Positions 23,985-33,262 of a stretch of DNA of 64,000 nt are shown here, in pieces (the first letter of the stretch is position 1; each line of letters starts with the position of its first letter). Origin of the DNA: Neobacillus cucumis. Its GTDB lineage: Bacteria > Bacillota > Bacilli > Bacillales > Cytobacillaceae. The DNA is taken from contig NZ_JAFBEX010000007.1 in assembly GCF_016908975.1 (NCBI RefSeq), forward strand, positions 186,001 to 250,000. The letters are read 5' to 3'. Under the pieces are notes generated by a model that was given only the letters and a program-made list of their open reading frames with translations, searched no databases and had not been told where the DNA came from. A program made the translations under genes and the position numbers.

Positions 23985-25177
23985 CTAGCTAATCACAATA
24001 TCCAAGGCAGTTTTTCGAAGCTGGGTCTTTAAAATCTTGCCCACTCCATTTCGCGGCAGCCTATCAAGGAAAACGACTCGTTTCGGTGTTTTGTTTTTCG
24101 CCAAATGAGCCTGACAATATCGAATTAATTCATCCTCCGTCACGTCAGTTCTCGGTTTCTTCACAATACAGGCGACAAGTTCCTCTCCCATCCGCTCATC
24201 CGGAACGCCTACCACTGCGGCTTCAAATACGGCATCATGACCGTTGAGTAGTTCTTCGACAACCGAGAATACACATTAAATCCGTCGCGTATAATCAAGT
24301 CCTTTTTCCGGTCGACAATGTACACATAGCCTTCGTCATCCACCCGGCCCATGTCTCCTGTGTGTAACCATGAATCCTTTAACACCCGGTTGGTTTCTTC
24401 CTGATTTTGATAATATCCTGGTCTGATATTATCACCGCTGACCACTAATTCGCTCAATCGCTTTTAACACGGCTTTGACATCAAAGCTGGATAATATCAC
24501 AATGGCACTGCCCGTGAGGTAACATACATTTGAAACCGTTAGACCATAGACATGGGCAAGCGGCAGAACTCCCAGTGTGGTGCTCTGCTCTGTTTCATTG
24601 TGTTTGGCAGAATTATATGCATTGGAAAACAAATTTTTGTGTGTTAACAGAACACCTTTTGGGTTTCCAGTAATCCCAGATGTGTAAAGAATAACGGCTG
24701 GGTCGTCTGCTTTTAATTAATCACAACTGTTTTTTCGACCCGTACTAACAGATCATAAAAGTTATGATATTTTCATTTGATGGTGAATCTGTTACGATTA
24801 CATTTGTCTCTCTGGCAGGGCTTCTAATGCTAATACTCTTTCGACATTTTGGAGGACATATGAAGAGGTTATGATGGATTTGGATCCGGAATTACGGAAA
24901 ATGTAATAAATTTCTTTTGGATGAAGTGTAAACATGATTGGCACGATGATTGCTCCCGCCAGGGTCACCCCTTGATAGGCAAAAAGGACTTCCGGGCAGT
25001 TTGGCATACAAATAATCACCCGGTCTCCTTTTTGAAGTCCTTTTTCAACCAAACAGACGAACAGTTGTTCTGCATACTGCTTAGTCTCGACGTTTGTATA
25101 TGTTTTTCCTCTAAAAAAAGAGAAGGGTACTCACCAAATTTAACTATATTTGCATCGAGCAGGTCTTTCAGATTCAC
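23985..25177 (-). pseudogene. Decayed AMP-dependent acyl-CoA synthetase
   Basis: Start GTG 25177 (GAAGGAGAGGATT upstream) and the C-terminus PRNGVGKILKTQLRK are intact, but the reading frame is broken into at least five pieces. Recognisable blocks in order: [97 protein letters not shown]. Frameshifts lie near 25100, 24700-24800, 24440 and 24230, and the section between the AHVYG and [10 protein letters not shown] blocks is deleted. The YTSGTTG-type loop is disrupted. It was a fatty-acyl or aryl-CoA ligase; now almost certainly inactive. Confidence 0.88.
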
Positions 25178-25349
25178 ACAATCCTCTCCTTCGGCAGATA
25201 GTCGAGTCTCACTATCAAGCAAAATACTCTACAATGGGTCCATTTTGCAAAAAGCTGACTTTTTGACGTTCTACGAGTAAATCTAGATGCCCTTGGATTT
25301 GCGATAAACCTAAAAAAATCATCCTTCCTTTTAAACGGGGATACATTTC

Positions 25350-26155
25350 TTAACATATTGCAAAGATACTTTTGCTACCATTCGCAAGAATATTTAAGAT
25401 CTGTTCGCAGCGTATTTCCTGTTCTTCCAGCCTTTTTTGAATCAGTTTAATATGTTGGGTAAATGGCTCTCCGTGGCCTGGATAAATGGTGGTTAACGGC
25501 AGTTCGCTGACTTTTTCTATAGAGTCTCGATTGTAATAATGGCTTGGGTCGGCTTTGGCCCATCATAGTAGGAGATTCAATGAACGCATTAACTGAAAAT
25601 GCTTTAATTAAGTGGTCCCCAGCAAAGGCATCCCCTGTTACAGGGTTCCACAATAAAATATCTGATTGACTATGCCCCGGGACATGAACCACTTCATAAT
25701 CACTGCCACCTATTGAAATCTTGTCTCCTTCGTTCACATACCTTATATTTTTCCAAATTTCCTCCTGAAAGCGGCGCTGTACCATGTGCTTGGAAGCGTC
25801 CGCACCACATGACTGCAGGAAATTCTGAAAAAACTGTAGGTCTCTATTAAACTTATCGATGCCTGCATTGAACGATTCTTGTGCCTGTTCATGGACAAAA
25901 ATAGGAATATCCGTTTCGGCCTGGATAAAAGGTATACCTCCTTCGTGATCAATATGGATATGGGTTAGGACAATGTGGTCTAAATCACGAAAGGTAACGC
26001 CATGTTTATGTAGTTCGGATTTAAGCTGCTGAAAGGACTCTTTACCGTAATTTCCCTGTATCGATTAAGGTTAGTGTATCGCCTATTGCCAAAAAAGCAT
26101 TTACAGTCCATTCGGCAAAATCAGTTTCCAATACAAGGGGAATAACTTTAAGCAA
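25350..26155 (-). pseudogene. Frameshifted MBL-fold metallo-hydrolase
   Basis: The first 36 codons (ETDFAEWTVNAFLAIGDTLTLIDTG) run from a TTG near 26155 into a frameshift at about 26050. The second frame carries HIVLTHIHIDHEGG, the HxHxDH zinc motif, and HVPGHSQSDILLW. A second frameshift near 25520 moves the C-terminal LTTIYPGHGEPFTQHIKLI into another frame, ending at TAA 25350. The order of motifs is that of a complete ~270-residue MBL hydrolase, so two small indels, not a large deletion, broke it. It sits between the two acyl-CoA ligase genes. Confidence 0.85.
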
Positions 26156-26263
26156 GGACAGTCCCTCCCTTCTTTTTACTTTTTGCCCCAAATCTTCAGC
26201 CGATGAATGCTTTAGGTTGAGGAGCATTCCTGTTGGATTTACTCCTCACCTTTTGGGCTAACG

Positions 26264-27925
26264 TTATGCTTTTACTTTTTCCTCTTCCTGAAGGGTCCGC
26301 CAGAGGATTTTTCCACTTGACGTCATTGGGAATTGCTGTCTAAACTCAATCTGCCTTGGGTATTTATAGGCAGCCATATGCTGTTTGGCCCAATTAATAA
26401 TTTCTTCCTCCGTGATTTCTCCTTCAAAACCATCATTTAAAATTACAAAAGCTTTGACCGTTTCACCTCTTTTGGGGTCAGGGACCCCGACCACACAGGC
26501 CTGCTGTATAGCTGGATGTTTATAAAGATAGGATTCTACTTCGGTTGGCCACACTTTATAACCAGAAGCATTAATCATTCGTTTGACCCGGTCAACCATA
26601 AAGAAATATCCTTCTTCATCATATCGGCCAATATCGCCAGTTCTAAAAAACGTTTCCCCGTCGATGTCGATAAAAGAGCTTTTATTTTCATCATCGCGGT
26701 TATAATAGCCGACCATCACCTGCGGACCGTTCACTATGATTTCGCCGATTTCCCCCATGCCGAGTTCCTTCTCTGTTACGGGGTCAATGACTCTTGCGTC
26801 TACATCAAAGGAAGGGATCCCTAGGCATTGCATCTTTGGACGATTTGGTGGATTAAAATGGGTTTGGGCAATCGTTTCTGATAGTCCATATCCTTCGACA
26901 AATCGTAATCCGGTTAGTTGATATAATTTTTCACCTACCGCCTCTGGTAATGCCGCGCCACCTCCAGATATAAAAGTTAAAGAAGCTATATCTTCCTTCT
27001 TCAAATGAGGATTAGCTAAAAAATCTACAATCATGGTGGCAATCGTCACCCAATGGGTACATCCTACATTTTTAATCAATTCAACAGCTACGTCACGGTT
27101 CCATCTAGTCAAAATCACCATTGTACTACCACTAAAAATTGGCATATGCATACTATGAACCATGCCAGTCACATGGAAAAGAGGCAGCGTCATTAAATGA
27201 ACGGCATTCGTGGTGGTGGATGACCAATGATAAGATCCTACTGTATTGGCATTGATCGTTTTATTTGTATGCATACAGCCCTTTGGCAGACCTGTTGTTC
27301 CGGAGGTATAGGGCAGACAGGCCAGATCGTCTCCCTTTGTTGTATGTACGGATGGGGTCAGTTTTGCTTCAATCGCCTGATTCCAAAGGTAGTGTCCAGG
27401 CTGGGTCAAATGAACGCGCGGCGCTTCCACCTCTTTTGGAAGAAAACCTTCAAACCCATGGCCAACATAATCGGAATAGGCTGCAATCACTATGTTCTGT
27501 AGGGAAGTTTTACCAAGCAGCGGTCCGACTCGGTCGTATAATTCTTGACCTGTAAGCGCAGTCTTAATGTCGCAATCTTTCACATAAAATTCTAGTTCTT
27601 CAGCAACGAGCATCGGATTAATGGGAACCACAACGGCATTGATCCTTAGGATCGCGTAATAACCGATGACAAACTGCGGTGAATTCTGCATGAAGAGTAA
27701 AATCTTATCCCCTTTTTGGACACCTAACTTATGCTCTAGGTAGCCGGCAAATGCATTGACCTCTGTGTCCAGCCTTTCGTAAGATAGTTTATTACCATAG
27801 TAAAAAATAGCATCTTGATCGGGATAACGATTTGCACTGACTTTGAGGTTGTCATATAGCGAAGTGGATGGAACTTTTAAAGATTTAGAGATTTTTGGCC
27901 AAAATGGATAATGAAGAGTCACCAT
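26264..27925 (-). CDS. Long-chain fatty-acid-CoA ligase family (class I adenylate-forming)
   Basis: 553 residues from the ATG at 27925 (AGGGAG 8 nt upstream). The P-loop YTSGTTGLPKG (about 212-222), GYGLSETIAQTHFNP (about 340), TGDIGRYDEEGYFFMVDRVKRMI (about 430-452) and the catalytic lysine in SSGKILWRTL near the C-terminus are all intact. It activates a carboxylic acid to acyl-AMP then acyl-CoA. This is the intact ligase of a cluster in which a paralogue (23985-25177) is dead. Chain length or aryl specificity is not visible. Confidence 0.9.
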   Translation of the reverse strand: MVTLHYPFWPKISKSLKVPSTSLYDNLKVSANRYPDQDAIFYYGNKLSYERLDTEVNAFAGYLEHKLGVQKGDKILLFMQNSPQFVIGYYAILRINAVVVPINPMLVAEELEFYVKDCDIKTALTGQELYDRVGPLLGKTSLQNIVIAAYSDYVGHGFEGFLPKEVEAPRVHLTQPGHYLWNQAIEAKLTPSVHTTKGDDLACLPYTSGTTGLPKGCMHTNKTINANTVGSYHWSSTTTNAVHLMTLPLFHVTGMVHSMHMPIFSGSTMVILTRWNRDVAVELIKNVGCTHWVTIATMIVDFLANPHLKKEDIASLTFISGGGAALPEAVGEKLYQLTGLRFVEGYGLSETIAQTHFNPPNRPKMQCLGIPSFDVDARVIDPVTEKELGMGEIGEIIVNGPQVMVGYYNRDDENKSSFIDIDGETFFRTGDIGRYDEEGYFFMVDRVKRMINASGYKVWPTEVESYLYKHPAIQQACVVGVPDPKRGETVKAFVILNDGFEGEITEEEIINWAKQHMAAYKYPRQIEFRQQFPMTSSGKILWRTLQEEEKVKA

Positions 27926-28011
27926 AAACATCGCTCCCTAGAAATTAAATTAATTGATATAGATATAGATTATTTTTTTCATGGATGCTGAAGTTCCCTC
28001 TCTACTAATGG

Positions 28012-28081
28012 CTACTTCCGTTCAATAATGGTAGCGATACGCTGTCCGGACTGCGGAAACGATGACAGCGTCTCTGTGCAT
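28012..28081 (-). pseudogene. Thiolase remnant: only the two gene ends remain
   Basis: AGGAGGGACAGCTTA precedes ATG 28081, which encodes MHRDAVIVSAVRTA, the universal thiolase N-terminus. After only 14 codons the sequence continues in another frame as IATIIERK-stop, matching the typical thiolase C-terminus (GIATIIER). About 1.1 kb of a ~390-codon gene is therefore missing, and the junction is out of frame. Type: acetyl-CoA acetyltransferase/3-ketoacyl-CoA thiolase. Confidence 0.75.
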
Positions 28082-28233
28082 TAAGCTGTCCCTCCTATAA
28101 AAATATTGTTTTGACCCCCGCTCAGTATATTTTTCTAAGTTTTCTAAAAGACCTCCTGATTTTCCAATCCATTTCTCTCTCTTTTTTTTATAAAATCGTG
28201 TTCTAGCAAAATCTCTCTCCCTATCTCCGTCGA

Positions 28234-29007
28234 TTACATGGCATGTGCGCCACCGTCGACCACTAACACATCTCCCGTTACAAAATCCGAAGCTGCCGAT
28301 GCTAAAAACAATGCTACGCCTTTTATATCGGAATCTGAGCCAAACTTGCGTAACGGTGTACCTTCGAGAATAGTCTTTCCGCCAGCTTCTAAGAGTCCTT
28401 TCGACATCTCCGTTGGAAAGAAACCGGGTGCAATAGCATTCACATAAATCCATTTTGGTCCCCATTTGGCCGCCAGATCTTTTGTAAATGTAATGACGGC
28501 ACCTTTACTAGCGTTATAGCCAATTGCATTCATCAGCTTCGGATTGGTCCCCTTTAACCCAGCAGTCGAAGCAATATTGATGATTTTTCCAGATTGCTGT
28601 TCGAGCATCACTTTCCCAACTGCCTGAGACATTAAAAATGTCCCTGTGACATTGACATTCATGACCTTTTGCCAAGCCTCAATCGGCATCTCCTCAACTG
28701 GAGCTCCCCAGGAGGCGCCGCTATTGTTAACAAGAATGTCGATTCGCCCAAATTTTTCGACCGTCTGCTCTACCACATTCCGGACTTCCTCAGGATTAGA
28801 GACATCACATTGCAATGCAAGGCTGTCCACACCAAGATTTTTCAAACCCTCACTAACTTCCTCACACGCCCCTAATTTTCGAGAACAGACGACCACATTG
28901 GCGCCTGCCTCTGCAAACCCTTCAGCCATCTGCTGACCAAGCCCCCGGCCCCCGCCTGTGACAATTGCCACCTTGCCTGTTAAATCGAAAAGTTGTTTAA
29001 CATGCAT
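28234..29007 (-). CDS. SDR-family oxidoreductase
   Basis: 257 residues. Rossmann glycine motif TGGGRGLGQQ (about 17-26), NNSGASWG in place of NNAG, the catalytic Ser in IASTAG and YNASKGA (Tyr-x-x-x-Lys), and the C-terminal VVDGGAHAM. It is a classical NAD(P)-dependent short-chain dehydrogenase, similar to gluconate 5-dehydrogenase or 3-oxoacyl reductase types. The upstream neighbour is the acyl-CoA dehydrogenase pseudogene 14 bp away, so it belonged to that operon. The substrate is unknown. Confidence 0.88.
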   Translation of the reverse strand: MHVKQLFDLTGKVAIVTGGGRGLGQQMAEGFAEAGANVVVCSRKLGACEEVSEGLKNLGVDSLALQCDVSNPEEVRNVVEQTVEKFGRIDILVNNSGASWGAPVEEMPIEAWQKVMNVNVTGTFLMSQAVGKVMLEQQSGKIINIASTAGLKGTNPKLMNAIGYNASKGAVITFTKDLAAKWGPKWIYVNAIAPGFFPTEMSKGLLEAGGKTILEGTPLRKFGSDSDIKGVALFLASAASDFVTGDVLVVDGGAHAM

Positions 29008-29021
29008 ACATTTGAACCCCC

Positions 29022-29725
29022 TTATCGATATTTTTTTAGCTCATATCTGGCAATGGCACGCTTATGAACTTCATCGGGACCATCTGCTAATCTTAATGTG
29101 CGAATATTAGCCCAGCTGGCAGCAAGCGGCGTATCCTCACTCACACCAACGGCACCGAACGCCTGAATCGCCCGATCGATGATTTTCAGTGCCATATTTG
29201 GGGTGACTACTTTAATCATCGCAATTTCAGCCTTCGCGTCTTTATTGCCGACTGTGTCCATCATATAGGCTGCTTTCAGTGTCAGCAATCTAGCTTGACC
29301 GATTTCAATTCGGGCATCAGCAATCCATTCCTTCCAAAATCCACTCGATTTTGAACACGCTTACATAATTCTTTGAGTGCCCGCTCCGCTGCCCCGATTG
29401 TTCTCATACAATGATGAATTCTTCCCGGTCCAAGCCGACCTTGTGCAATGGCAAAGCCCTTTCCTTCTCCCCAAAGTATATTTGCAGCAGGTACACGAAC
29501 ATTTTTATATTCCATTTCGGCATGTCCATGTGGGGCATGATTGTATCCAAACACTGGTAAAGTTCATTTAATCGTGACCCCTCGAGTATGTAATGGAAAC
29601 TGAATCATAGATTGCTGTTTATGAATCGGTGCTGACGGATCATTTTTCCAATTACGATCGCCATTTTACAACGGGGATTACCGGCGCCAGATGCCCTGAA
29701 CCTTTTCGGAGTAATCAAAATTCAT
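29022..29725 (-). pseudogene. Acyl-CoA dehydrogenase, internally deleted and frameshifted
   Basis: ATG 29725 follows AAGGGGGAAACG and encodes MNFDYSEKVQ, a normal ACAD N-terminus. The sequence then jumps to GAGNPRCKMAIV, so roughly the first third to half of the gene is missing. A one-base deletion follows (GK-DPSAPIHKQQSM), an in-frame TGA interrupts [16 protein letters not shown], and a frameshift near 29285 splits [10 protein letters not shown] from [14 protein letters not shown]. The C-terminal [20 protein letters not shown] is intact. It resembles the ACAD10/11-type family. Inactive. Confidence 0.85.
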
Positions 29726-29739
29726 CGTTTCCCCCTTCA

Positions 29740-29759
29740 CATACCCACCAGTCAGTATG
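29740..29759. promoter_or_regulatory. TetR-type operator upstream of the acyl-CoA dehydrogenase pseudogene
   Basis: CATACCCACCAGTCAGTATG is an imperfect 20-bp palindrome with ATAC/GTAT ends, 15 bp upstream of the former start. It is related to the better palindrome at 32328-32349. Confidence 0.5.
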
Positions 29760-29872
29760 GCACTACTCAAATCATAATGGATATGATGACAGTACTCAAC
29801 ACTCAACCTTCCGACAATTTTCAACATAACCTGATTGAGTTAAGATACACTCCCATTCTCATCTAGTAATAA

Positions 29873-29911
29873 ACCCAGCATGAAAATAGCTCTATCCACC
29901 ATGCCGGGTTC
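29873..29911 (-). terminator. Terminator downstream of the MaoC gene
   Basis: AACCCAGCATG pairs with CATGCCGGGTT with one mismatch and a 17-nt loop; a weak T tract follows on the minus strand. Confidence 0.65.
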
Positions 29912-29927
29912 TATAAAAATCAGTTTT

Positions 29928-30329
29928 TTAATATTGATAATAGACAATTTTGCCTTTTAAGACCTCATTCCCTTGCTGGTTTACCGCTTGAACGGCAAAC
30001 TTTAAGATTTGACCCTGTTTTTCTTTCAGGTTCGCCTTTAGTGTTATCACATCATTTAGAAAAACCATCCCTTTAAAACGAATCGAGTAATCCTGAATAA
30101 ACCCTTCTTCATAGTATGAGGAAAACAGCTTCGCCAAATTGCCCATTGTCCACATTCCATGGGCAATGATTCCAGGTAGACCTACTTTTTTAGCCTCATC
30201 ATCAATCGTATGAATGGGGTTAAAATCACCTGAGGCTCCTGAATATTTGATCAGATCCATCCGTGAGACAGGAGAAAGCTGCACCTCTGGCAGCGACTCA
30301 CCCACTTGTAATTGTGTTAGTGTACTCAT
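29928..30329 (-). CDS. MaoC-like hot-dog dehydratase
   Basis: 133 residues. YSGASGDFNPIHTIDDEA (about 29-46) contains the catalytic Asp-His of R-specific enoyl-CoA hydratases, followed by GIIAHGMWTMG, the second hot-dog helix. The start ATG overlaps the TGA of the upstream hot-dog gene (ATGA), so the pair is translationally coupled and probably forms a heterodimer, as in two-subunit hydratases. It would hydrate a 2-enoyl-CoA to a 3-hydroxyacyl-CoA, feeding the SDR next door. The specific acyl group is unknown. Confidence 0.88.
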   Translation of the reverse strand: MSTLTQLQVGESLPEVQLSPVSRMDLIKYSGASGDFNPIHTIDDEAKKVGLPGIIAHGMWTMGNLAKLFSSYYEEGFIQDYSIRFKGMVFLNDVITLKANLKEKQGQILKFAVQAVNQQGNEVLKGKIVYYQY

Positions 30330-30775
30330 TTTACCAACACCTTCCTTACCGCTTCAGAAATGACAATGGTAGAGGTAGAACTGAAAATCACATTCCCTGC
30401 TTCGTCTTCCCCAAGGCTTTCTAATACTAAGAATCCCATTTGCCCAAAATTGCCCTTTTTCTCAAAGTAGTTTTTTACTTTGGAATAACAGTAAACTTCT
30501 TCGCCGACTACCAATGGACGTTTATAATGAAAGGTTTGTTCCCCATGAATGAGACCCTCGATAGTCAAATTTAACCCTTCAATCACCCCATAATCAAATA
30601 CCCGCGGGAAGGTAGGCGGAGCAATATTATTTTTGTATCTGGAAAGTTTGCCTGTATCTTCATCAACAAAGATTGGATGAAGGTCAACAATCGCTTCAGC
30701 AAATTTCTTTACCGCTCCTCTTTCCACGGCATTTTTCACTTTGTTGGATTGTTTTCCGATTTGATTGTTAAACAA
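30326..30775 (-). CDS. FAS1-like dehydratase-domain (MaoC N-terminal type) protein
   Basis: 149 residues with TTG start at 30775 (GAGGTGAAGAATC upstream). PRVFDYGVIEGLNLTIEGLIHGEQTFHYKRPLVVGEEV is the N-terminal hot-dog domain, which lacks the Asp-His pair and usually pairs with a catalytic MaoC domain. The downstream gene supplies that domain, with a 4-bp overlap. AIVDLHPIFVDED near the N-terminus is the substrate-entry region. It forms, with its partner, an enoyl-CoA hydratase of the acyl-CoA cluster. Confidence 0.85.
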   Translation of the reverse strand: MFNNQIGKQSNKVKNAVERGAVKKFAEAIVDLHPIFVDEDTGKLSRYKNNIAPPTFPRVFDYGVIEGLNLTIEGLIHGEQTFHYKRPLVVGEEVYCYSKVKNYFEKKGNFGQMGFLVLESLGEDEAGNVIFSSTSTIVISEAVRKVLVK

Positions 30776-30792
30776 GATTCTTCACCTCACCT

Positions 30793-31557
30793 TTAGCATT
30801 TTGGTCCGCCAGCCACATAAATGACCTGGCCATTGACAAACGAAGATCTTTCATCCGCAAAGAAGGCAACAGCATTAGCGATATCTGCCGGTTTACCGCT
30901 TCTGCCTACCGGAATACTCGCGACACTTGCTTGGACTAACTGATCAAAGGTGATACCAATTCGGGCTGCAGTTTCTTTCGTCATTTCCGTTTCAATAAAG
31001 CCAGGTGCAACGGAGTTAGCTGTGATGCCATATCTGCCTAACTCAATCGCTAATGTTTTGGTAAATCCTTGTAAGCCGGCTTTGGCAGCAGCATAATTGG
31101 CTTGACCACGATTTCCCAGCGCTGATGTGGAAGAAATATTGATAATCCGTCCATATTTTTGCTCAACCATGTATTTTTGCGCGGCACGAGCAACATTAAA
31201 AGAGCCTTTTAAATGCACATCCATGACGGTCTGCCAATCAGAATCTGTCATTTTGAACAATAGATTATCTCTGATGACCCCGGCATTGTTAACTAATATA
31301 TCAATCGAGCCAAACGTTCCATAAGCTTCTTTAACGGCATTTTCGACCTGTTCTGAATCGACAACATTGGCAACTTTTGAAAAAACTTCATAGCCCTTTT
31401 CCCTTAATTCACTAGTTGTTTCATTTAATGCCTCTTCATTTAAGTCAATTAACGCAACCCTTGCCCCCTCTTCAGCAAAAAGTTCGACAATTCCTCTGCC
31501 GATTCCTCGACTGCCGCCCGTCACAAATGCCACTCTTCCTGAAAATCTCCCTGCCAT
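30793..31557 (-). CDS. SDR-family, FabG-like 3-oxoacyl reductase / 3-hydroxyacyl-CoA dehydrogenase
   Basis: 254 residues from the ATG at 31557 (GGGAGGTAGAAAA upstream). TGGSRGIGRGI (about 13-23), NNAGVIRDNLLFKM, ISSTSALGNRGQANYAAAKAG with the Ser-Tyr-Lys triad, and GFIETEMT are all FabG hallmarks. In an operon with a two-part enoyl-CoA hydratase it is more likely to act on acyl-CoA than on acyl-ACP. The gap to the downstream dehydratase gene is 17 bp, so they share a transcript. Confidence 0.88.
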   Translation of the reverse strand: MAGRFSGRVAFVTGGSRGIGRGIVELFAEEGARVALIDLNEEALNETTSELREKGYEVFSKVANVVDSEQVENAVKEAYGTFGSIDILVNNAGVIRDNLLFKMTDSDWQTVMDVHLKGSFNVARAAQKYMVEQKYGRIINISSTSALGNRGQANYAAAKAGLQGFTKTLAIELGRYGITANSVAPGFIETEMTKETAARIGITFDQLVQASVASIPVGRSGKPADIANAVAFFADERSSFVNGQVIYVAGGPKC

Positions 31558-31607
31558 TTTTCTACCTCCCATTTCTTCAATTCACATAGATGACGCTTAC
31601 ATTAATT

Positions 31608-32260
31608 CTATACGTATTGCCCCACCTTGACATGACCTTTAATTAAATTTCTGACGATAATCATCCGCTGAATTTCATCCGTCCCGTCGTAAATCCGCCA
31701 TAAACTTGCTTCACGGTACCATCTTTCAATCGGCAGCTCTTTGGTATAGCCCATTCCTCCATGGATTTGCAGGACACGATCGACCACTCTGTTCCCCATA
31801 TTAGAGCCGTATACTTTTGCCATTGAGGCCAAATGACGGTTATCTTCGCCATGATCCAAAGTAAACGCATCATTAAGTACTAACCATCGTGCTGCTTCAA
31901 TTTCAACTGCAGAATCATCAATTTGCCATTGGATCGCTTATCTTTCAGCAATCGGCTTCCCAAAGGTAATCCGTTCTTTTGAATAATCAATGGCCATTTG
32001 CAGCAGGCGTTCGGCTGCTCCAACCGCTCTAGCCCCGATAATCCATCAGGCAAAGCTCAGTTTTTCTGGTGTATTAATCCCCCAGAAACCGGCTTCTTTT
32101 GCCTATAACTGCAGCTCTTTTAACACACCTGGAGGGAGACTTGGTCTGCCTTCACGTTCATTTCGCAGTACTTCATTTTCAAGTAGAATGAGTTCTTTTC
32201 TACAAATTTTCTAATCGTTTTTTGCACCATTTCTTGTTCGTCGGTAAGGCTTAAATGCAT
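31608..32260 (-). pseudogene. Acyl-CoA dehydrogenase with three in-frame stops and an internal deletion
   Basis: ATG 32260 (GGAGTG upstream) begins MHLSLTDEQEMVQKTIRKFV, an ACAD N-terminus. A frameshift follows near 32195, then stops interrupt LQL-stop-AKEAGFWGINTPE, SFA-stop-WIIGARAVGAAER and KPIAER-stop-AIQWQ. The segment between INTPE and LSFA is missing about 100-150 residues (part of the FAD/acyl-binding beta domain). The C-terminus GGMGYTKELPIERWYREASL, then YDGTDEIQRMI, reads normally. A palindromic operator lies 68 bp upstream. Confidence 0.88.
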
Positions 32261-32327
32261 TTTTTTCACTCCATTCTTCTTCTGGGGATCTAGTTTTGTC
32301 CTTAAGAGTATGCAGTGTCTAGTCAAT

Positions 32328-32349
32328 ACATACCTACCGGTTGGTATGT
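32328..32349. promoter_or_regulatory. Strong TetR-type operator palindrome
   Basis: The half-site ACATACC, one base, central ACCGGT, one base, then GGTATGT form a 22-bp near-perfect palindrome upstream of the acyl-CoA dehydrogenase pseudogene and its intact downstream operon (SDR plus dehydratases). Confidence 0.65.
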
Positions 32350-32406
32350 AACCTCATTTTATTCTGAACTTTTAGATATAACAAGCAAAAACTACCTTTA
32401 ATGTTA

Positions 32407-32442
32407 AAAATCCTCAAGCCCTAAAATGGCAAGAGGATTTTT
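32407..32442 (-). terminator. Terminator of the 32453-33220 SDR gene
   Basis: AAATCCTC-AA-GCC pairs with GGC-AA-GAGGATTT; T-rich on the minus strand. Confidence 0.8.
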
Positions 32443-32452
32443 TAGCACTTTT

Positions 32453-33220
32453 TTAACTACGGAATCCGGGATTGTTTTTTAAAAAGTTCTGCCAGGCTCC
32501 CTTAATGCCCTGCATAACTTCATCTCGTGTAGCAAGAAGTCTCTCTTTGGTACCGCCATATCCGATTTCAACCTCACCTTTTTCAAGTTCAGTAAAGATG
32601 CTGTCGGCAAAATCCATTAATGGCGCACCAAAGGTATGTAATCCTGCTCCGCCTAAATCTGTATTTACCGCTGGAGGAAGAACTTCAATCACCTCGATGT
32701 TTGTTTCAGCCAGCTGATGGCGCAGTGAGGTTGTGAAAGAATGCAGCGCCGCTTTTGTTGCACTATAAACAGGCACCCATACTCCAGTCATAACAGCCAA
32801 TCCAGAGGTTACATTTATAATAGCTGCCTGTTCTTGTTTTTGAAAATGAGGTGTAAACAGCATACTCAAATGGATCGGTCCGTCAACGTTAATGGAAATT
32901 TCATTACGATAATAATCCCAATTCTCTTTCGCATTAAGCAAATTGACCCTTTGTTGGATACCAGCATTGTTAACAAGGACATTTAATTGAGGAAATTCTT
33001 TTATTGCCCATTCGAACAAATCGATTCGCTCGTCATCTTTGGAAACATCGCAAACCTTTGTATGTATCGCAGGATATTTCTCCTTTACTTCACGCAATTT
33101 TTCTTCGCGCCTGCCGACAATGATGACCTCATTGCCTTTTTCTAAAAAACGCTCGGCAAACGCAAAACCAATGCCGGACGCTCCGCCAGTAATTAATATC
33201 GTATTCCCGGTCATCTTCAA
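32453..33220 (-). CDS. SDR-family oxidoreductase (DltE-like)
   Basis: 255 residues with a TTG start at 33220 (AAGGATG 9 nt upstream). TGGASGIGFAFAERF (about 11-25), VNNAGIQQRVNLL, INVTSGLAVMTGVWVPVYSATKAA with the active-site Ser-Tyr-Lys and LPPAVNTDLGGAGLHTFG. The NNAGIQQRV and PPAVNTDL segments resemble the DltE/YdfG-like SDR branch. The real DltE function (teichoic acid D-alanylation) is not supported by neighbours; no dltA-D is present. A single gene, separated from the acyl-CoA cluster by a terminator. Confidence 0.85.
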   Translation of the reverse strand: MKMTGNTILITGGASGIGFAFAERFLEKGNEVIIVGRREEKLREVKEKYPAIHTKVCDVSKDDERIDLFEWAIKEFPQLNVLVNNAGIQQRVNLLNAKENWDYYRNEISINVDGPIHLSMLFTPHFQKQEQAAIINVTSGLAVMTGVWVPVYSATKAALHSFTTSLRHQLAETNIEVIEVLPPAVNTDLGGAGLHTFGAPLMDFADSIFTELEKGEVEIGYGGTKERLLATRDEVMQGIKGAWQNFLKNNPGFRS

Positions 33221-33262
33221 TTTTGATCATCCTTTTTTATTTTTTAGCTCTGTTAAATTTGG

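Noticed and set aside
28022..28465. 147-residue frame overlapping the SDR gene
   Set aside because: Mostly a shifted reading of the SDR C-terminus; only its last residues (the thiolase start MHRDAVIVSAVRTA) are meaningful and are annotated separately.
32453..33220. DltE of the teichoic acid D-alanylation locus
   Set aside because: Sequence is DltE-like, but no dltABCD genes are near; annotated only as an SDR.
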